Counted from the stretch's first letter, positions 54,125-62,810 are shown. The stretch: 64,000 nucleotides of DNA from Roseomonas sp. (GCA_020249925.1 JADCER010000009.1:124001-188000); one strand, 5' to 3'. Program-made: numbers and translations. The notes: a model not told the origin generated them from the letters alone.

Positions 54125-54990
54125 GGCTGTTCTGTCAAAAAACGCAGCAGCGTGGCGTTGAATGCCTCGGCCGCTTCATAGGCCACCCAATGGCCGGCGC
54201 CGGGAATGGCATGCGCGCGTGCACCAGGGCGCAGCCCATGCACCAGATCAAGCCGTAATTGCACATGGGGCCGCACAATTGCATCCCATTCCCCATAGAT
54301 CGCGTTGAGTTGCCCGCGCCCGCGCATCAGCGCCTGTTTCAGCGAATCCGTGCTGGCAAAGCCGCGGCTTTTGAAGCGCGCACCGCGCGTGGAGGCTTCC
54401 TGAATCGCGAGCGCCACATCATCAATCCTGCTGGCATCGGCGAACATCAACTCAGCAAGGTTGTGCCGATGCGAAGCGACCCGTTCTGCGCCGGCCAGTG
54501 CGCGCACCTTTACCAACTGTGTTGGGCTGCGTTGAAAGCCAAGCGCACCGGCGCCGATAATGGTCAGGCTTCGAACCCTGTCCTGATCCAAAGCGGCCAG
54601 ATGCCCGGAACAGAGTGCGCCAAAGGAAAACCCCGCCAGATCATAGCGGCTGCCGGCGGGCAGGATGTGATCCAAGCCGCGCGCCAGAATTGCCGCGACC
54701 CCTTCGGGCGTTGAGACACCTTCCGGCATGGCGCTATCGCCAAGCCCGGGCAGGTCTGGCGCAATCACCATGCGCCCCGCGCCAAGGGGGCCGATATTGC
54801 GCGCCCAATGCCGCCAGGAACCGGAACCGCCATGCAGCATCACGAGCGGCGCGCCATCCCCCCAGGCCCGCCAGACCATGCTACCAGAACCGCAGGGGGT
54901 TTCCGCCACGCGCGCTGAGGCCGCCAAGGGGACAAGGGCCGGGTGCAATTCCGCGCTGCCATCCTCGGCGCGCCAGATGATCTTGCTCAT
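54121..54990 (-). CDS. Alpha/beta hydrolase
   Basis: A 289-residue alpha/beta hydrolase. The oxyanion region is PLVMLHGGSGSWRHWARN, the nucleophile is Ser in the GFSFGA elbow near residue 130, and the catalytic His is in IPGAGHWVAYE. The start MSKIIWRAEDG is at 54990. Substrate unknown. It is upstream of and overlapping with an EamA transporter. Confidence 0.88.
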   Translation of the reverse strand: MSKIIWRAEDGSAELHPALVPLAASARVAETPCGSGSMVWRAWGDGAPLVMLHGGSGSWRHWARNIGPLGAGRMVIAPDLPGLGDSAMPEGVSTPEGVAAILARGLDHILPAGSRYDLAGFSFGALCSGHLAALDQDRVRSLTIIGAGALGFQRSPTQLVKVRALAGAERVASHRHNLAELMFADASRIDDVALAIQEASTRGARFKSRGFASTDSLKQALMRGRGQLNAIYGEWDAIVRPHVQLRLDLVHGLRPGARAHAIPGAGHWVAYEAAEAFNATLLRFLTEQP

Positions 54991-55062
54991 GCGTAGCTTC
55001 GATACCGTTTGGGCGGAAAGCTTAGGCCCGGGCGAAGCGCTGTCCAAGCCCAAGCGCCCTTT

Positions 55063-55275
55063 TCAGAGCGGCTTTTGCGCCTTTTCGAGCAAACGGCCGA
55101 GGAAGCCTGGCTTCTTCGCCTCGGCGGCCGGCTTGGTGGCCTCAGCGGCGGCCTTGGCTTCGGCGGCGGCGCGCTTTTCCTTCTCGGCCAGCCATTTTTC
55201 CAGGCTCATGCCTGCCTTGGCGGCGCGTTTGGCTTCATAGGCGCGTTGCGCTTCGGTCAATTTCCGGTCGGCCAT
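55063..55275 (-). CDS. Small charged helical protein of unknown function
   Basis: A 70-residue protein I cannot name. Residues 5-35 (LTEAQRAYEAKRAAKAG and then MSLEKWLAEKEKR) look like a conserved motif. An Ala/Lys/Glu-rich coiled stretch with AAEA repeats follows, then a C-terminal GFLGRLLEKAQKPL helix. AGAGG precedes the ATG at 55275. It is divergent from the DUF1491 gene and possibly nucleic-acid or membrane associated. Confidence 0.65.
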   Translation of the reverse strand: MADRKLTEAQRAYEAKRAAKAGMSLEKWLAEKEKRAAAEAKAAAEATKPAAEAKKPGFLGRLLEKAQKPL

Positions 55276-55355
55276 GATCAGTACCTCTTTACCGGCGCCT
55301 GAATGGCGCGCCGCGCGGCTTCCGGCAAGGGGCAAGAAGTGGCAAAAGCACCGCC

Positions 55356-55688
55356 ATGGACGCGAAAGTAAAGGCCGGCATTTGGGTTTCCATGGCGATC
55401 CGGCTTTCCGATATGGCCGGGCGGGCCGCTGCCGTGCTGCGCAAGGGGGACCCCGATAGCGGCGGCATTCTGTGCGTGCTGCGCGGACGGGCGGGGGTGC
55501 AGGTACTCAGCCAAATCCGCGACGCTGAGGGCCGGCCGGCCTGGCTGCGCGCGACCGGCCCAGGCGCGGTGGATCAGGAAACCGCGGATGCCTATGTCGC
55601 GCGGCAGGTACAGCGCGATCCCGATCTTTGGGTGGTGGAATTCGATGCGCCGGATTTGCAGCCGCCTTTTGAGGCGCGGCTGGTTTAA
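55356..55688 (+). CDS. DUF1491 family protein
   Basis: A 110-residue protein of the alphaproteobacterial DUF1491 family. Recognised blocks are IWVSMAIRLSDMAGRAAAVLRKGDPDSGGILCVL and VARQVQRDPDLWVVEFDAPD near the end. No biochemical role is known. It is divergent from the small charged protein at 55275, with about 80 bases between, and convergent with the DUF5943 gene. Confidence 0.82.
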   Translation: MDAKVKAGIWVSMAIRLSDMAGRAAAVLRKGDPDSGGILCVLRGRAGVQVLSQIRDAEGRPAWLRATGPGAVDQETADAYVARQVQRDPDLWVVEFDAPDLQPPFEARLV

Positions 55689-55699
55689 CGCAGCGCGGC

Positions 55700-56227
55700 T
55701 CACACCGGATCGCAGCGGAGTTCAAAACGGCATTCGCTGGCACCATGCGCGGCACAGGCAACTTCCCGGCAGGTGGGCTCGGCGGCCCGCCCGGCCTGTT
55801 CCATGACGAAGCGCATCGCACCGCCAAAACTGCCTTCAAACATATAGCAGACCGGGCGCCCAACCTGCCCGTAAGCGAGCGCATAGGCCGAATGGCGCAC
55901 CGTGACGGCGGCGGTGCCGGCAACTTCATCCAACGCCGTGATCTCAAACAAGCCATAGCCGCGCTGGGATAGGCGCTTCAGGTAATGGCGGAATGTCTCA
56001 ACCGGGCTCAGCCCATGCGTCTTGGCTTCCGCGCGGCACCATTGCAGCGCGGAAAGATCAGCCGAGCCATACATGATGCCGCGGAAGCGATCAGCGCCGA
56101 TCGCTTCCTCCACGCTTTTCTGAATATTCACCAGAAAATGGCGCGGCAGGTAGATCATCGGCAGCCCATCGGTGCGCCAGATCCCGGTTTCGGGATCAAC
56201 CTCAATCGGTACTGCCGGCCCGACCAT
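55700..56227 (-). CDS. DUF5943/V4R-like domain protein
   Basis: A 175-residue protein resembling DUF5943, with an N-terminal MIYLPRHFLVNIQKSVEEAIG and HYLKRLSQRGYGLFEI, then a V4R-like C-terminal half with conserved Cys in VCYMFEG, EPTCREVACAAHG and ECRFELRC. V4R domains bind small ligands or metals. A role in aromatic degradation or sensing is only a guess. Six bases separate it from the NIPSNAP gene upstream, so they form a pair. Confidence 0.68.
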   Translation of the reverse strand: MVGPAVPIEVDPETGIWRTDGLPMIYLPRHFLVNIQKSVEEAIGADRFRGIMYGSADLSALQWCRAEAKTHGLSPVETFRHYLKRLSQRGYGLFEITALDEVAGTAAVTVRHSAYALAYGQVGRPVCYMFEGSFGGAMRFVMEQAGRAAEPTCREVACAAHGASECRFELRCDPV

Positions 56228-56232
56228 GGGCG

Positions 56233-56571
56233 TCAGCCCTTTTGCGTGGCCTGGAAGGCTTCAAAGAAGGCGGTCGGCTTGACGATACGATTCTGCATCT
56301 TCACCAGCGCGCCGGTATCCGCAACCTTCTTGAGATAAGCTGCCCAGGCGGGGTCTGCCGCCATGGCGCTGCGGCGGCGTTCACGATCCGCCTGATCATC
56401 ATAGGCCCACATATGGACAATGGTATTGAGCTCACCTTCGATGGTGGTGAACCAGCCATAGCAGCGGCCAAGGTGCTTTTTCTGGATGTCCCAGCCTTCC
56501 TTTTCATAAAGCGCGACGAAATCAGCGACCTTATTCGGTAGGCAGGTATAGATGCGAAGATCAATGATCAT
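56233..56571 (-). CDS. NIPSNAP family protein
   Basis: A 112-residue dimeric ferredoxin-like fold protein. The start MIIDLRIYTCLPNKVADFVALYEKEG and the block MWAYDDQADRERRRSAMAADPAW are characteristic. Function unknown; some relatives sit in aromatic compound degradation clusters. It is followed by the DUF5943 gene. Confidence 0.85.
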   Translation of the reverse strand: MIIDLRIYTCLPNKVADFVALYEKEGWDIQKKHLGRCYGWFTTIEGELNTIVHMWAYDDQADRERRRSAMAADPAWAAYLKKVADTGALVKMQNRIVKPTAFFEAFQATQKG

Positions 56572-56679
56572 GGTGGGGTCTCCTTCAAGGGTGAAGACAC
56601 CAGCTTAAGCGCACCCAGCCAGGCGGCGCCACTCCCCTTTTTCTTGCGCGCGGCCCTGTGTTCTGCGACGGTGCCAGCC

Positions 56680-57291
56680 ATGGATCAATTCGCCATCACC
56701 ACCATCGCGGAACTTGAAGCCCTGTATGATCAGGTCTCAGAGACCGCCGCAAACAAATCCACCGACAGGCTGGATGCGCCCACGCGTGCTTTCATCGCCG
56801 CCTGCCCCTTTGCGCTGCTCGGCACGCAGGGCGCGCGGGGCAATCACATCACGCCGCGCGGCGATGCACCCGGTTTTGTCCAGGTGCTGGATGACCAGCA
56901 TGTGCTGCTGCCTGACCGCAAGGGGAATAATCGGCTTGATGGGCTGCGCGATATCATTGAGGATAATCGCGTATCGCTGCTGTTCCTGATTCCCGGCGTG
57001 AATGAGACACTCCGCCTGCATGGCGCCGCCACAATTTCCAAAGACCCTGCCTTGCGCGCGCGTTGCCTGGCGCAGGGCAAGGAACCGGCCACCGTGCTGA
57101 TCATCAAAATCCGCGAAATCTTCATGCAATGCCCGAAGGCGCTGATGCGCTCAGCCCTTTGGGGCGGCCATGCTCGCCCGGCTGAGGTGCCGAGCATGGG
57201 GCAATTGATCTCTGCTCATAAAAAAGGCGCGTTGGATGCGGCGGCCTTTGATCAGGCGGCACCAGCGCGGATGAAGGCCAATCTTTACTGA
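56680..57291 (+). CDS. Pyridoxamine 5'-phosphate oxidase-like FMN-binding protein
   Basis: A 203-residue split-barrel flavoprotein of the MSMEG_1061-like PPOX subfamily. Blocks are FALLGTQGARGNHITPRGDAPGFVQ, LPDRKGNNRLDGLRDI and LLFLIPGVNETLRLHGAA. Such proteins reduce or bind flavins or cofactors. Start ATG 56680, since the upstream twelve codons of the longer frame look non-conserved. Its terminator is not seen; the OmpA-like remnant follows. Confidence 0.85.
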   Translation: MDQFAITTIAELEALYDQVSETAANKSTDRLDAPTRAFIAACPFALLGTQGARGNHITPRGDAPGFVQVLDDQHVLLPDRKGNNRLDGLRDIIEDNRVSLLFLIPGVNETLRLHGAATISKDPALRARCLAQGKEPATVLIIKIREIFMQCPKALMRSALWGGHARPAEVPSMGQLISAHKKGALDAAAFDQAAPARMKANLY

Positions 57292-57316
57292 AGGCAGGGT
57301 GAAAGCGCCGCGCCTC

Positions 57317-57386
57317 AGCGATCCGTCAGGCTCAATTCAATGCGGCGGTTGCGCGCCAATCCTTCCGCAATCCGCTGGGCTTCAAA
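57317..57386 (-). pseudogene. 3' remnant of an OmpA/MotB-type peptidoglycan-binding protein
   Basis: Read on the minus strand this stretch gives FEAQRIAEGLARNRRIELSLT, then DR and TGA at 57319-57317. That ending (NRRIEL followed by a short tail) is the C terminus of OmpA-like peptidoglycan-binding domains. Upstream of it the sequence breaks directly into the repeat at 57388, and no start exists, so this is a truncated relic of about 23 codons. Confidence 0.6.
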
Positions 57387-57387
57387 A

Positions 57388-57451
57388 GATGCTCGAAAAA
57401 ACAGCGACGTAGAGCGGGTTGCGTGAACCCATGTGAACGCAACACGCTCTA
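57388..57451. repeat. Interspersed palindromic repeat, partial inverted copy
   Basis: The reverse strand of this stretch matches the first 42 bases of the 8187-8292 element exactly, then a near match through the TTTTTCGAGCATCTT block, and stops before the GATTCC hairpin. It therefore is a truncated copy in the opposite orientation. Its TAG start (reverse strand, 57451-57449) is also the stop codon of the diguanylate cyclase gene. Confidence 0.85.
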
Positions 57452-58819
57452 AGCTCGCCAATCAGCCTCAATGGCCGCTTCAACGCGGTTGCGTCCCAGC
57501 GATTTCGCACGATACATGGCCACATCTGCGGCCGCGATCAGTGCCTCGGCATCTGTCATATTGGCGGCCAAGGCACTGCCGATGCTCACCGTGACCGGCA
57601 ATTTGGCCTGGCCCAGATCAATCGGCCGATCGGCAATGGCGGCGCGCAGCCGCTCAGCAATGACAGCGGTCTCCTCAGCCCCGGCGCCCGACATCACCAC
57701 CAGAAACTCCTCCCCGCCATAGCGCGCGACAATATCGGAAGCGCGCACATGCTCACGCAGCCGCGCCGCCACTTCGCGCAAGGCGGCATCACCCGCCGCA
57801 TGGCCGTAATAGTCGTTCAGCGGCTTGAAACGATCCACATCAATCATCAGCACGCCGCAGGCCGTGCCCGCGCGCAGCAGCGATTCCAGATGGCGAAAGA
57901 CATAACGGCGATTGCGCAAGCCAGTCAGCCCATCGGTCACCGCCAATTCAAGTGAGCGATCAAACTCCGCCCGCAAGCGAAGCTGATAGCGCCGGCGCCG
58001 CACCTGATTGCGCACGCGCGCGCGCAGTTCCTCCTCATTGATCGGGCGCAGCACATGGTCTGAGGCACCCAATTCAAAGGCCCGCAGCACCAGGTCACGC
58101 TGTGCATCATCGGCAATCAGCATCAGCGGCAAATCACGCGTCTCAGCCTCTGCGCGCAGTCGTGACGCAAGGCGCAGCGGATCACCCTCCGGCATGGGGA
58201 GTGAGGTCAGCACCAGATCATAATGTGCCTTCGGGTCCTGCAGCCTGGCCCAGACCGCCTTCTCGTCCTGGGATTGCTCCAGCGTCATGCCATCGGCGGC
58301 GAGCGCGGCAGAAAGGGCCGCGGCTTCAGCCGCGTTATCCGAAAGCAGCAGCACCTTCGCACCCTCAAAATCCTCGGGCGGCGCGCTTGGCGGTTCGAAG
58401 CCCAGATCGCGCACGGTCTCCGCCCGAAGGCGCCAGGCATCCAGCACCTGCTTCACGCGCAACAGGGCGCGGAGCCTGGCGAAAAGCGTCGCCTGATCCA
58501 CCGGCTTGACCAGAAAATCATCCGCCCCGGCATCAAGGCCGCGCACCCGCTCGGTTTGATCATTGAGGGAGGTGACCATGACCACCGGGATATGTGCCGT
58601 GGCCGGCTGGGCCTTCAGGCGCCGGCAGGCCTCAAACCCATCCATCACCGGCATCAGCACGTCCAGAAGGATGATGTCGGGTGACCAGCGCTGCGCGAGG
58701 GTAATGGCCTCAGCGCCGGAGGTGGCACCCAGAACCTCAAAATACTCGTCTTGCAGACGGGCTTCGAGCAGCTTGCGGTTGGGCAGGCTGTCATCAACCA
58801 CCAGGACCCTCGCCGTCAT
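57449..58819 (-). CDS. PleD-like response regulator with diguanylate cyclase output
   Basis: A 456-residue protein with two receiver domains and a GGDEF domain, as in PleD. The first receiver has VLVVDDSLPNRKL and the phospho-acceptor in ILLDVLMPVMDG. The second lacks the acceptor: DLVLTSLPMPEGD has Ser where Asp is expected. The GGDEF domain holds RYGGEEF with the inhibitory RxxD site (RASD) just before it, so cyclic-di-GMP feedback is likely. The stop codon TAG lies inside the repeat copy at 57388-57451. Confidence 0.92.
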   Translation of the reverse strand: MTARVLVVDDSLPNRKLLEARLQDEYFEVLGATSGAEAITLAQRWSPDIILLDVLMPVMDGFEACRRLKAQPATAHIPVVMVTSLNDQTERVRGLDAGADDFLVKPVDQATLFARLRALLRVKQVLDAWRLRAETVRDLGFEPPSAPPEDFEGAKVLLLSDNAAEAAALSAALAADGMTLEQSQDEKAVWARLQDPKAHYDLVLTSLPMPEGDPLRLASRLRAEAETRDLPLMLIADDAQRDLVLRAFELGASDHVLRPINEEELRARVRNQVRRRRYQLRLRAEFDRSLELAVTDGLTGLRNRRYVFRHLESLLRAGTACGVLMIDVDRFKPLNDYYGHAAGDAALREVAARLREHVRASDIVARYGGEEFLVVMSGAGAEETAVIAERLRAAIADRPIDLGQAKLPVTVSIGSALAANMTDAEALIAAADVAMYRAKSLGRNRVEAAIEADWRA

Positions 58820-58868
58820 GCCGGGTCCTTACGCAACGGCAGGCCACCAGGCACGGCAAGGCAGCGTC

Positions 58869-58890
58869 TTTCCATTTGTAAAAATGGAAA
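58869..58890. promoter_or_regulatory. A+T-rich inverted repeat upstream of the diguanylate cyclase gene
   Basis: A perfect nine-base inverted repeat, TTTCCATTT and AAATGGAAA with a GTAA spacer, sits 50-70 bases before the start codon. It stands out against GC-rich surroundings and could be an operator or promoter element. The rest of 58820-59008 has no gene. Confidence 0.35.
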
Positions 58891-59008
58891 AACCGATAGC
58901 GCGCCAAAATGGCGGTGGCGATCAGGGCCAGGACTTCTTCCCATGCGGGAAATATGTCCCGAAACCACGCGGAAGGATAGTGCGGTCAAGGGGTCTTGCC
59001 CGTCCGCC

Positions 59009-59650
59009 TCAGGCGCTCGCCAGCACGGCTTCCCGCCCATCCTGATGGCGCAAATGCGCGATTAGCCTGGCACTTGGGCTTTGGCGGAGCTTCACGGCCT
59101 CTTCCAGCCCCCGGGCCGCGATGGCTTGGCGCAGCGCATCCATATCCGGGTGCTGTGCCTCAAACGCTGTCAGGCGCCAACCGGAATCGGGGATTTGTGC
59201 GGCGGCGCGCGCGCCATCCCATTGGATCAGGGGCGGGATCAGATTGCCCATATCCTGGCGCTGCGGTGGGAAGGCCATCCGCCAGGAAAGCGCGCCCCGG
59301 CGCATGGCGCGCACCTCACCGCCATGGGAGGCACCAAGCCGCCCGACCACCGCTTCAATCGCTGGCGTCGCGGCGACATAGGCAATCAGTTGGGGTTCGG
59401 CCTCCAGCGCCAGCTTCAGCGCCGCGTCATCCAGATCAAAGGGGCGGGGATGGGCGGGGGTGCCCTGGGCGGGATCAGGGGCGATGATTTCGACATACTG
59501 CTCCGGCCCAAGACCCAGCAGCATGTTATGCGTGCCAACGCCAGGATGCGCGCCGCCGGGAACCGGGCGTGAGCCCAAATGGCGTTCCAGCCAAGCGGCG
59601 CCGGCTTCCAGCGTTGCGGCGCCAATCACAAGATGATCAATCTCAGCCAT
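59009..59650 (-). CDS. Glyoxalase-like (VOC) domain protein
   Basis: A 213-residue protein of the Glyoxalase_3 type. The start MAEIDHLVIGAATLEAGAAWLERHLG is the first VOC strand-helix. The middle HNMLLGLGPEQYVEIIAPDP is conserved. The longer frame to 59800 is not conserved and the ATG at 59650 is the natural start. Function unknown; possible isomerase or lyase. Divergent from the acyltransferase at 59863. Confidence 0.82.
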   Translation of the reverse strand: MAEIDHLVIGAATLEAGAAWLERHLGSRPVPGGAHPGVGTHNMLLGLGPEQYVEIIAPDPAQGTPAHPRPFDLDDAALKLALEAEPQLIAYVAATPAIEAVVGRLGASHGGEVRAMRRGALSWRMAFPPQRQDMGNLIPPLIQWDGARAAAQIPDSGWRLTAFEAQHPDMDALRQAIAARGLEEAVKLRQSPSARLIAHLRHQDGREAVLASA

Positions 59651-59862
59651 GTTACCCCCAAAGCCGCGCCTGATGGTGCTGCGCGGCGACATTGTTGCGC
59701 CGCACTTGAAGCCCGGCTTCGGCATCATGCCAAGGGGCAGGGCGCTTATATTGAGAAAGATCAAGAAAGAGCTGTTGCCCTGGATAGGTGGCGCGCCCAT
59801 CCGATTGACCGGACTTTAGCATTGGGGCGTTTTGCCGAGCGTCATGAAAGGGGAGCGGTGCC

Positions 59863-60486
59863 ATGACCCCGCAAAGGCCAAAAATCGCGGAGACCTTCAT
59901 CCATCCGAGCGTAAAGCTGCGAGAGGCGCAGATTGGCGCGCGCTGCGAGATTCTGGAAAGGTCCTCGCTGGAATATGCGACGCTTGGCGATGCATCCTAT
60001 CTTGGTCATGACTGTCAGGTGGCGGATGCCGAGATTGGCAAATTCTGCGCCATTGCCGCTTGCGTCAGGATTGGGCCGCCCAATCATCCCATGGGGCGCC
60101 CGGCGCAGCATCGCTTCACTTATGTGCCGGAATATTATGATGCGACGAAGCAGCGCGACAGCGCGTTTTTTGCCGAACGGCGCGCGGCGCGTGTGAAGAT
60201 TGGCAATGATGTCTGGATTGGCCATGGCGTCACGGTATTGGCCGGCGTGACGGTGGGTGATGGCGCCGTGCTGGCCGCAGGTGCGGTGGTGGCGCGCGAT
60301 GTCGCGCCTTACGCGATTGTGGGCGGCGTACCCGCGCGCATGATCAAGGCGCGCTTTCCGCGCGACATCGCCGCCAGGCTGCAAGCCATCGCCTGGTGGG
60401 ATTGGCCCTTTGAGGTGATCATGGCCCGGCTTCAGGATTTCCAGCAGGAAGATGTCGCGGCGTTTTGCGACAAATGGTCGGGGTGA
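59863..60486 (+). CDS. Hexapeptide-repeat acyltransferase of the phosphonate-metabolism-associated family
   Basis: A 207-residue left-handed beta-helix transferase. The hexapeptide run covers about residues 12-155, with [30 protein letters not shown] and the acetyl-CoA site [31 protein letters not shown]. The C terminus WWDWPFEVI is typical of the transferase linked to phosphonate (phn) operons. No phn genes are in the window, so this copy is an orphan, and the real acceptor may differ. Confidence 0.82.
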   Translation: MTPQRPKIAETFIHPSVKLREAQIGARCEILERSSLEYATLGDASYLGHDCQVADAEIGKFCAIAACVRIGPPNHPMGRPAQHRFTYVPEYYDATKQRDSAFFAERRAARVKIGNDVWIGHGVTVLAGVTVGDGAVLAAGAVVARDVAPYAIVGGVPARMIKARFPRDIAARLQAIAWWDWPFEVIMARLQDFQQEDVAAFCDKWSG

Positions 60487-60538
60487 GGTGATTTTCTTCT
60501 TCTGAACAGCATGCAGTTTTATGTTTCTTTCTGAAAAA

Positions 60539-61684
60539 TCAGGGCAGCCGTACTCCGACATCACTCCCTTGTCCGCAATCGCGCTTGATCGCCCGCCAAG
60601 CCTCGAGTGGCAAGGCTGGCTTTACAAAATTTGGCTGCGACGCAGCACGCGCCAAGGCTGCGCGCTCGGCCGTAGGCGGATGAGTAGATAGATAGGCCAT
60701 AGCCCCCGTTGAGCGATCACCCTCCGCTTTTTGCAAGCGTTCGAGGAACGTGGCGAAGCCTTTGGTATCTATTTTTGCCTTGGCCAAAATCTCGAAGGCG
60801 AGCATATCGGTCTTGGTTTCCACATCACGCGAGTAGGAGGTTTGCAGAAGTGAGGCGGCCAGAATCCCAAGCGTTGAGAAAGTGAGCGCATCGCCAAACA
60901 ACAGGCCCGACACAGCCCCCACGGCCATGCTTCGTATCATGCCGCGCGCTGGGTCCCGCCGCACGACATGGGCGATTTCATGCGCGAGCACACCGGCAAG
61001 CTCTTCTGCTGTTTCGCTGAAACCAATGAGCCCGGCAAGCAGGATGATTTGGCCCCCGGGGACGGCAAAGGCGTTTACCGCGGGCGCTTCCGATATGCGG
61101 ATCACGATAGGGTGTGGGGCTTTTGCTGCTGCTTCAAGACGGGCGATCAGGCCATCAAGAGCTTCGCGGCCCAATGAGTTTTGGCAGGTGGTTCCCGCCT
61201 GCGAGGGCGCCAGATTGCTTGCCACCCGCTCCGCCACGATGGCACCGAAACGGCGTTCATAGTCGGGGGGAATGCCGGCCGCGATCCGCTCCGAAAAAAT
61301 TGGAATTACAACGAGAAAAATGAATACAAGGCTCATGGTAGCGCCGATCAGCCAATACATTATTTGGCGCCGTTCCTGGGCCTTACCACGCCCAGCGCTG
61401 AGATTGAATTTCGGATGCTGACGCAGGGCAGTCACCAGGGAAAGCTCTGCAAAGGCAAGGCGTGCGGTGCTTCCCGGGATCGGCGCAATCAAGCCGCGTG
61501 TCCCGTGGTGATGAGGTAGCACCAGAATTGTCAAATCCGATATCGGGTATTGGCGCTGCATCCCATCCTGCGTTACCAGATCAAGGTCATTACCATTGAT
61601 GCGCGCGAGCCCAGGAACCTGAGCCGTTCCACCTTCGCTCAGGCCTATCTGCCAGGAAACTGTCTCAGGCGATTCCGACATCAA
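60539..61684 (-). CDS. M48 family zinc metalloprotease
   Basis: A 381-residue protein. The N-terminal 100 residues hold a small soluble domain, then one transmembrane helix (QIMYWLIGATMSLVFIFLVVIP). The M48 domain has the zinc motif AHEIAHVVRRDP and the further Glu in ETKTD. It may degrade membrane or secreted proteins. It overlaps the upstream DUF898 gene by 20 bases; this DUF898-M48 pairing recurs in proteobacteria. Base composition seems a little more A+T-rich than neighbours. Confidence 0.88.
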   Translation of the reverse strand: MMSESPETVSWQIGLSEGGTAQVPGLARINGNDLDLVTQDGMQRQYPISDLTILVLPHHHGTRGLIAPIPGSTARLAFAELSLVTALRQHPKFNLSAGRGKAQERRQIMYWLIGATMSLVFIFLVVIPIFSERIAAGIPPDYERRFGAIVAERVASNLAPSQAGTTCQNSLGREALDGLIARLEAAAKAPHPIVIRISEAPAVNAFAVPGGQIILLAGLIGFSETAEELAGVLAHEIAHVVRRDPARGMIRSMAVGAVSGLLFGDALTFSTLGILAASLLQTSYSRDVETKTDMLAFEILAKAKIDTKGFATFLERLQKAEGDRSTGAMAYLSTHPPTAERAALARAASQPNFVKPALPLEAWRAIKRDCGQGSDVGVRLP

Positions 61685-62810
61685 AGGAATCGGCGAGCCC
61701 TTCGCCCCGCGTCATGCTGTCATGGGCGGCATTTGCGATGGCGTTGAGCGATAAGGGATTAATGATAGTCACGGAATTCACGACGTGATCGACAATCCAA
61801 GGCGCCACCCAGGCGTCACGGATGATGGCATGCGCCACCAGTAAGGCGATGGGGACTACAAAAATCACGAACACACTACCTGCCCCAATCGCCATGAGTG
61901 CACCAAGCGTGCCGATCGCCAGCAAGGTGGCGATACCAACGACGATAAAGGTGATGATGGGGGCAGCCCGCGCCTCACATGCGAATCTCACGTCACCCAA
62001 GTTTAGACCGGCAATCGTCTGGCGCAGCGACCTGACCCGATAGGCCGTATAGGAAGCCGCCGCAAAAAGCACCGCGAAAAAGGCCCACCATGATGACATG
62101 CCTGGCAAACCAAGATCACCGAAAACCTGCGGCATTATTGCAGCGAGTTTGCCAAGGATGATAACCAGGGCCAGGAGTCCAGCAAACAGAAAGGTGATCC
62201 ATGGCCAAAAAGCCGGACGCCATTCGATTTTGCAATCAAAATGCCTATCCCCAAGGCGAGTTCTGGACATGAGCCATGCTTCGACATTTAGAGAAGCGCG
62301 CGGCCAAAGTAGAAAAAGCGTGAGTAATGCGAGCCCGTGTTGGGTTAAATGAACCTTTACATAGTCCAGGAAGCGCGCGTCCAAAGCCAAGGGTACGCCG
62401 CGCCAGCGTGTACGGGAAAGGCGGTAGCGTCGGGCATAAAAGCGCGCTGCAACGATCAAGAAGTATAGGGTCGCGAAGTAGAAGATTTGTTCAATGAACA
62501 ACCCTATCGCACTATCCGAAACAGCGAATTGCCAGAGATTAAAGATGATGAATACCGGCGCCAAGACCGCCAGCGCAACCAGAAAACCCTTGAACATTTC
62601 TGCGCCGGTACCCGTGTATTCGATTGGATCACCCAGCAGGGAAACATTGGACCAGATGTGGCGCCGCCAACGTGTCTTTGCCCAAAAGCGGTAGAACCAT
62701 AGGGTGACCAGATTGAGTCCAAGGTTTTGGACCACCAAACGCTCAAGACCTGGCCGAGTAACGTAAGCCAAGCTCGGCACTTGGGTTTGCTGGCCAGGCT
62801 TTTCTGTCAT
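61665..62810 (-). CDS. DUF898 (YjgN-like) membrane protein
   Basis: A 381-residue polytopic protein with about eight transmembrane helices. Conserved pieces are LGLNLVTLWFYRFWAKTRWRRHIWSNV and YRLSRTRWRGVPLALD. Both copies of the YjgN-type repeat (residues 20-130 and 160-270) are visible. Unknown function. It overlaps the M48 protease gene by 20 bases, so the two products probably act together at the inner membrane. Confidence 0.85.
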   Translation of the reverse strand: MTEKPGQQTQVPSLAYVTRPGLERLVVQNLGLNLVTLWFYRFWAKTRWRRHIWSNVSLLGDPIEYTGTGAEMFKGFLVALAVLAPVFIIFNLWQFAVSDSAIGLFIEQIFYFATLYFLIVAARFYARRYRLSRTRWRGVPLALDARFLDYVKVHLTQHGLALLTLFLLWPRASLNVEAWLMSRTRLGDRHFDCKIEWRPAFWPWITFLFAGLLALVIILGKLAAIMPQVFGDLGLPGMSSWWAFFAVLFAAASYTAYRVRSLRQTIAGLNLGDVRFACEARAAPIITFIVVGIATLLAIGTLGALMAIGAGSVFVIFVVPIALLVAHAIIRDAWVAPWIVDHVVNSVTIINPLSLNAIANAAHDSMTRGEGLADSFDVGIA

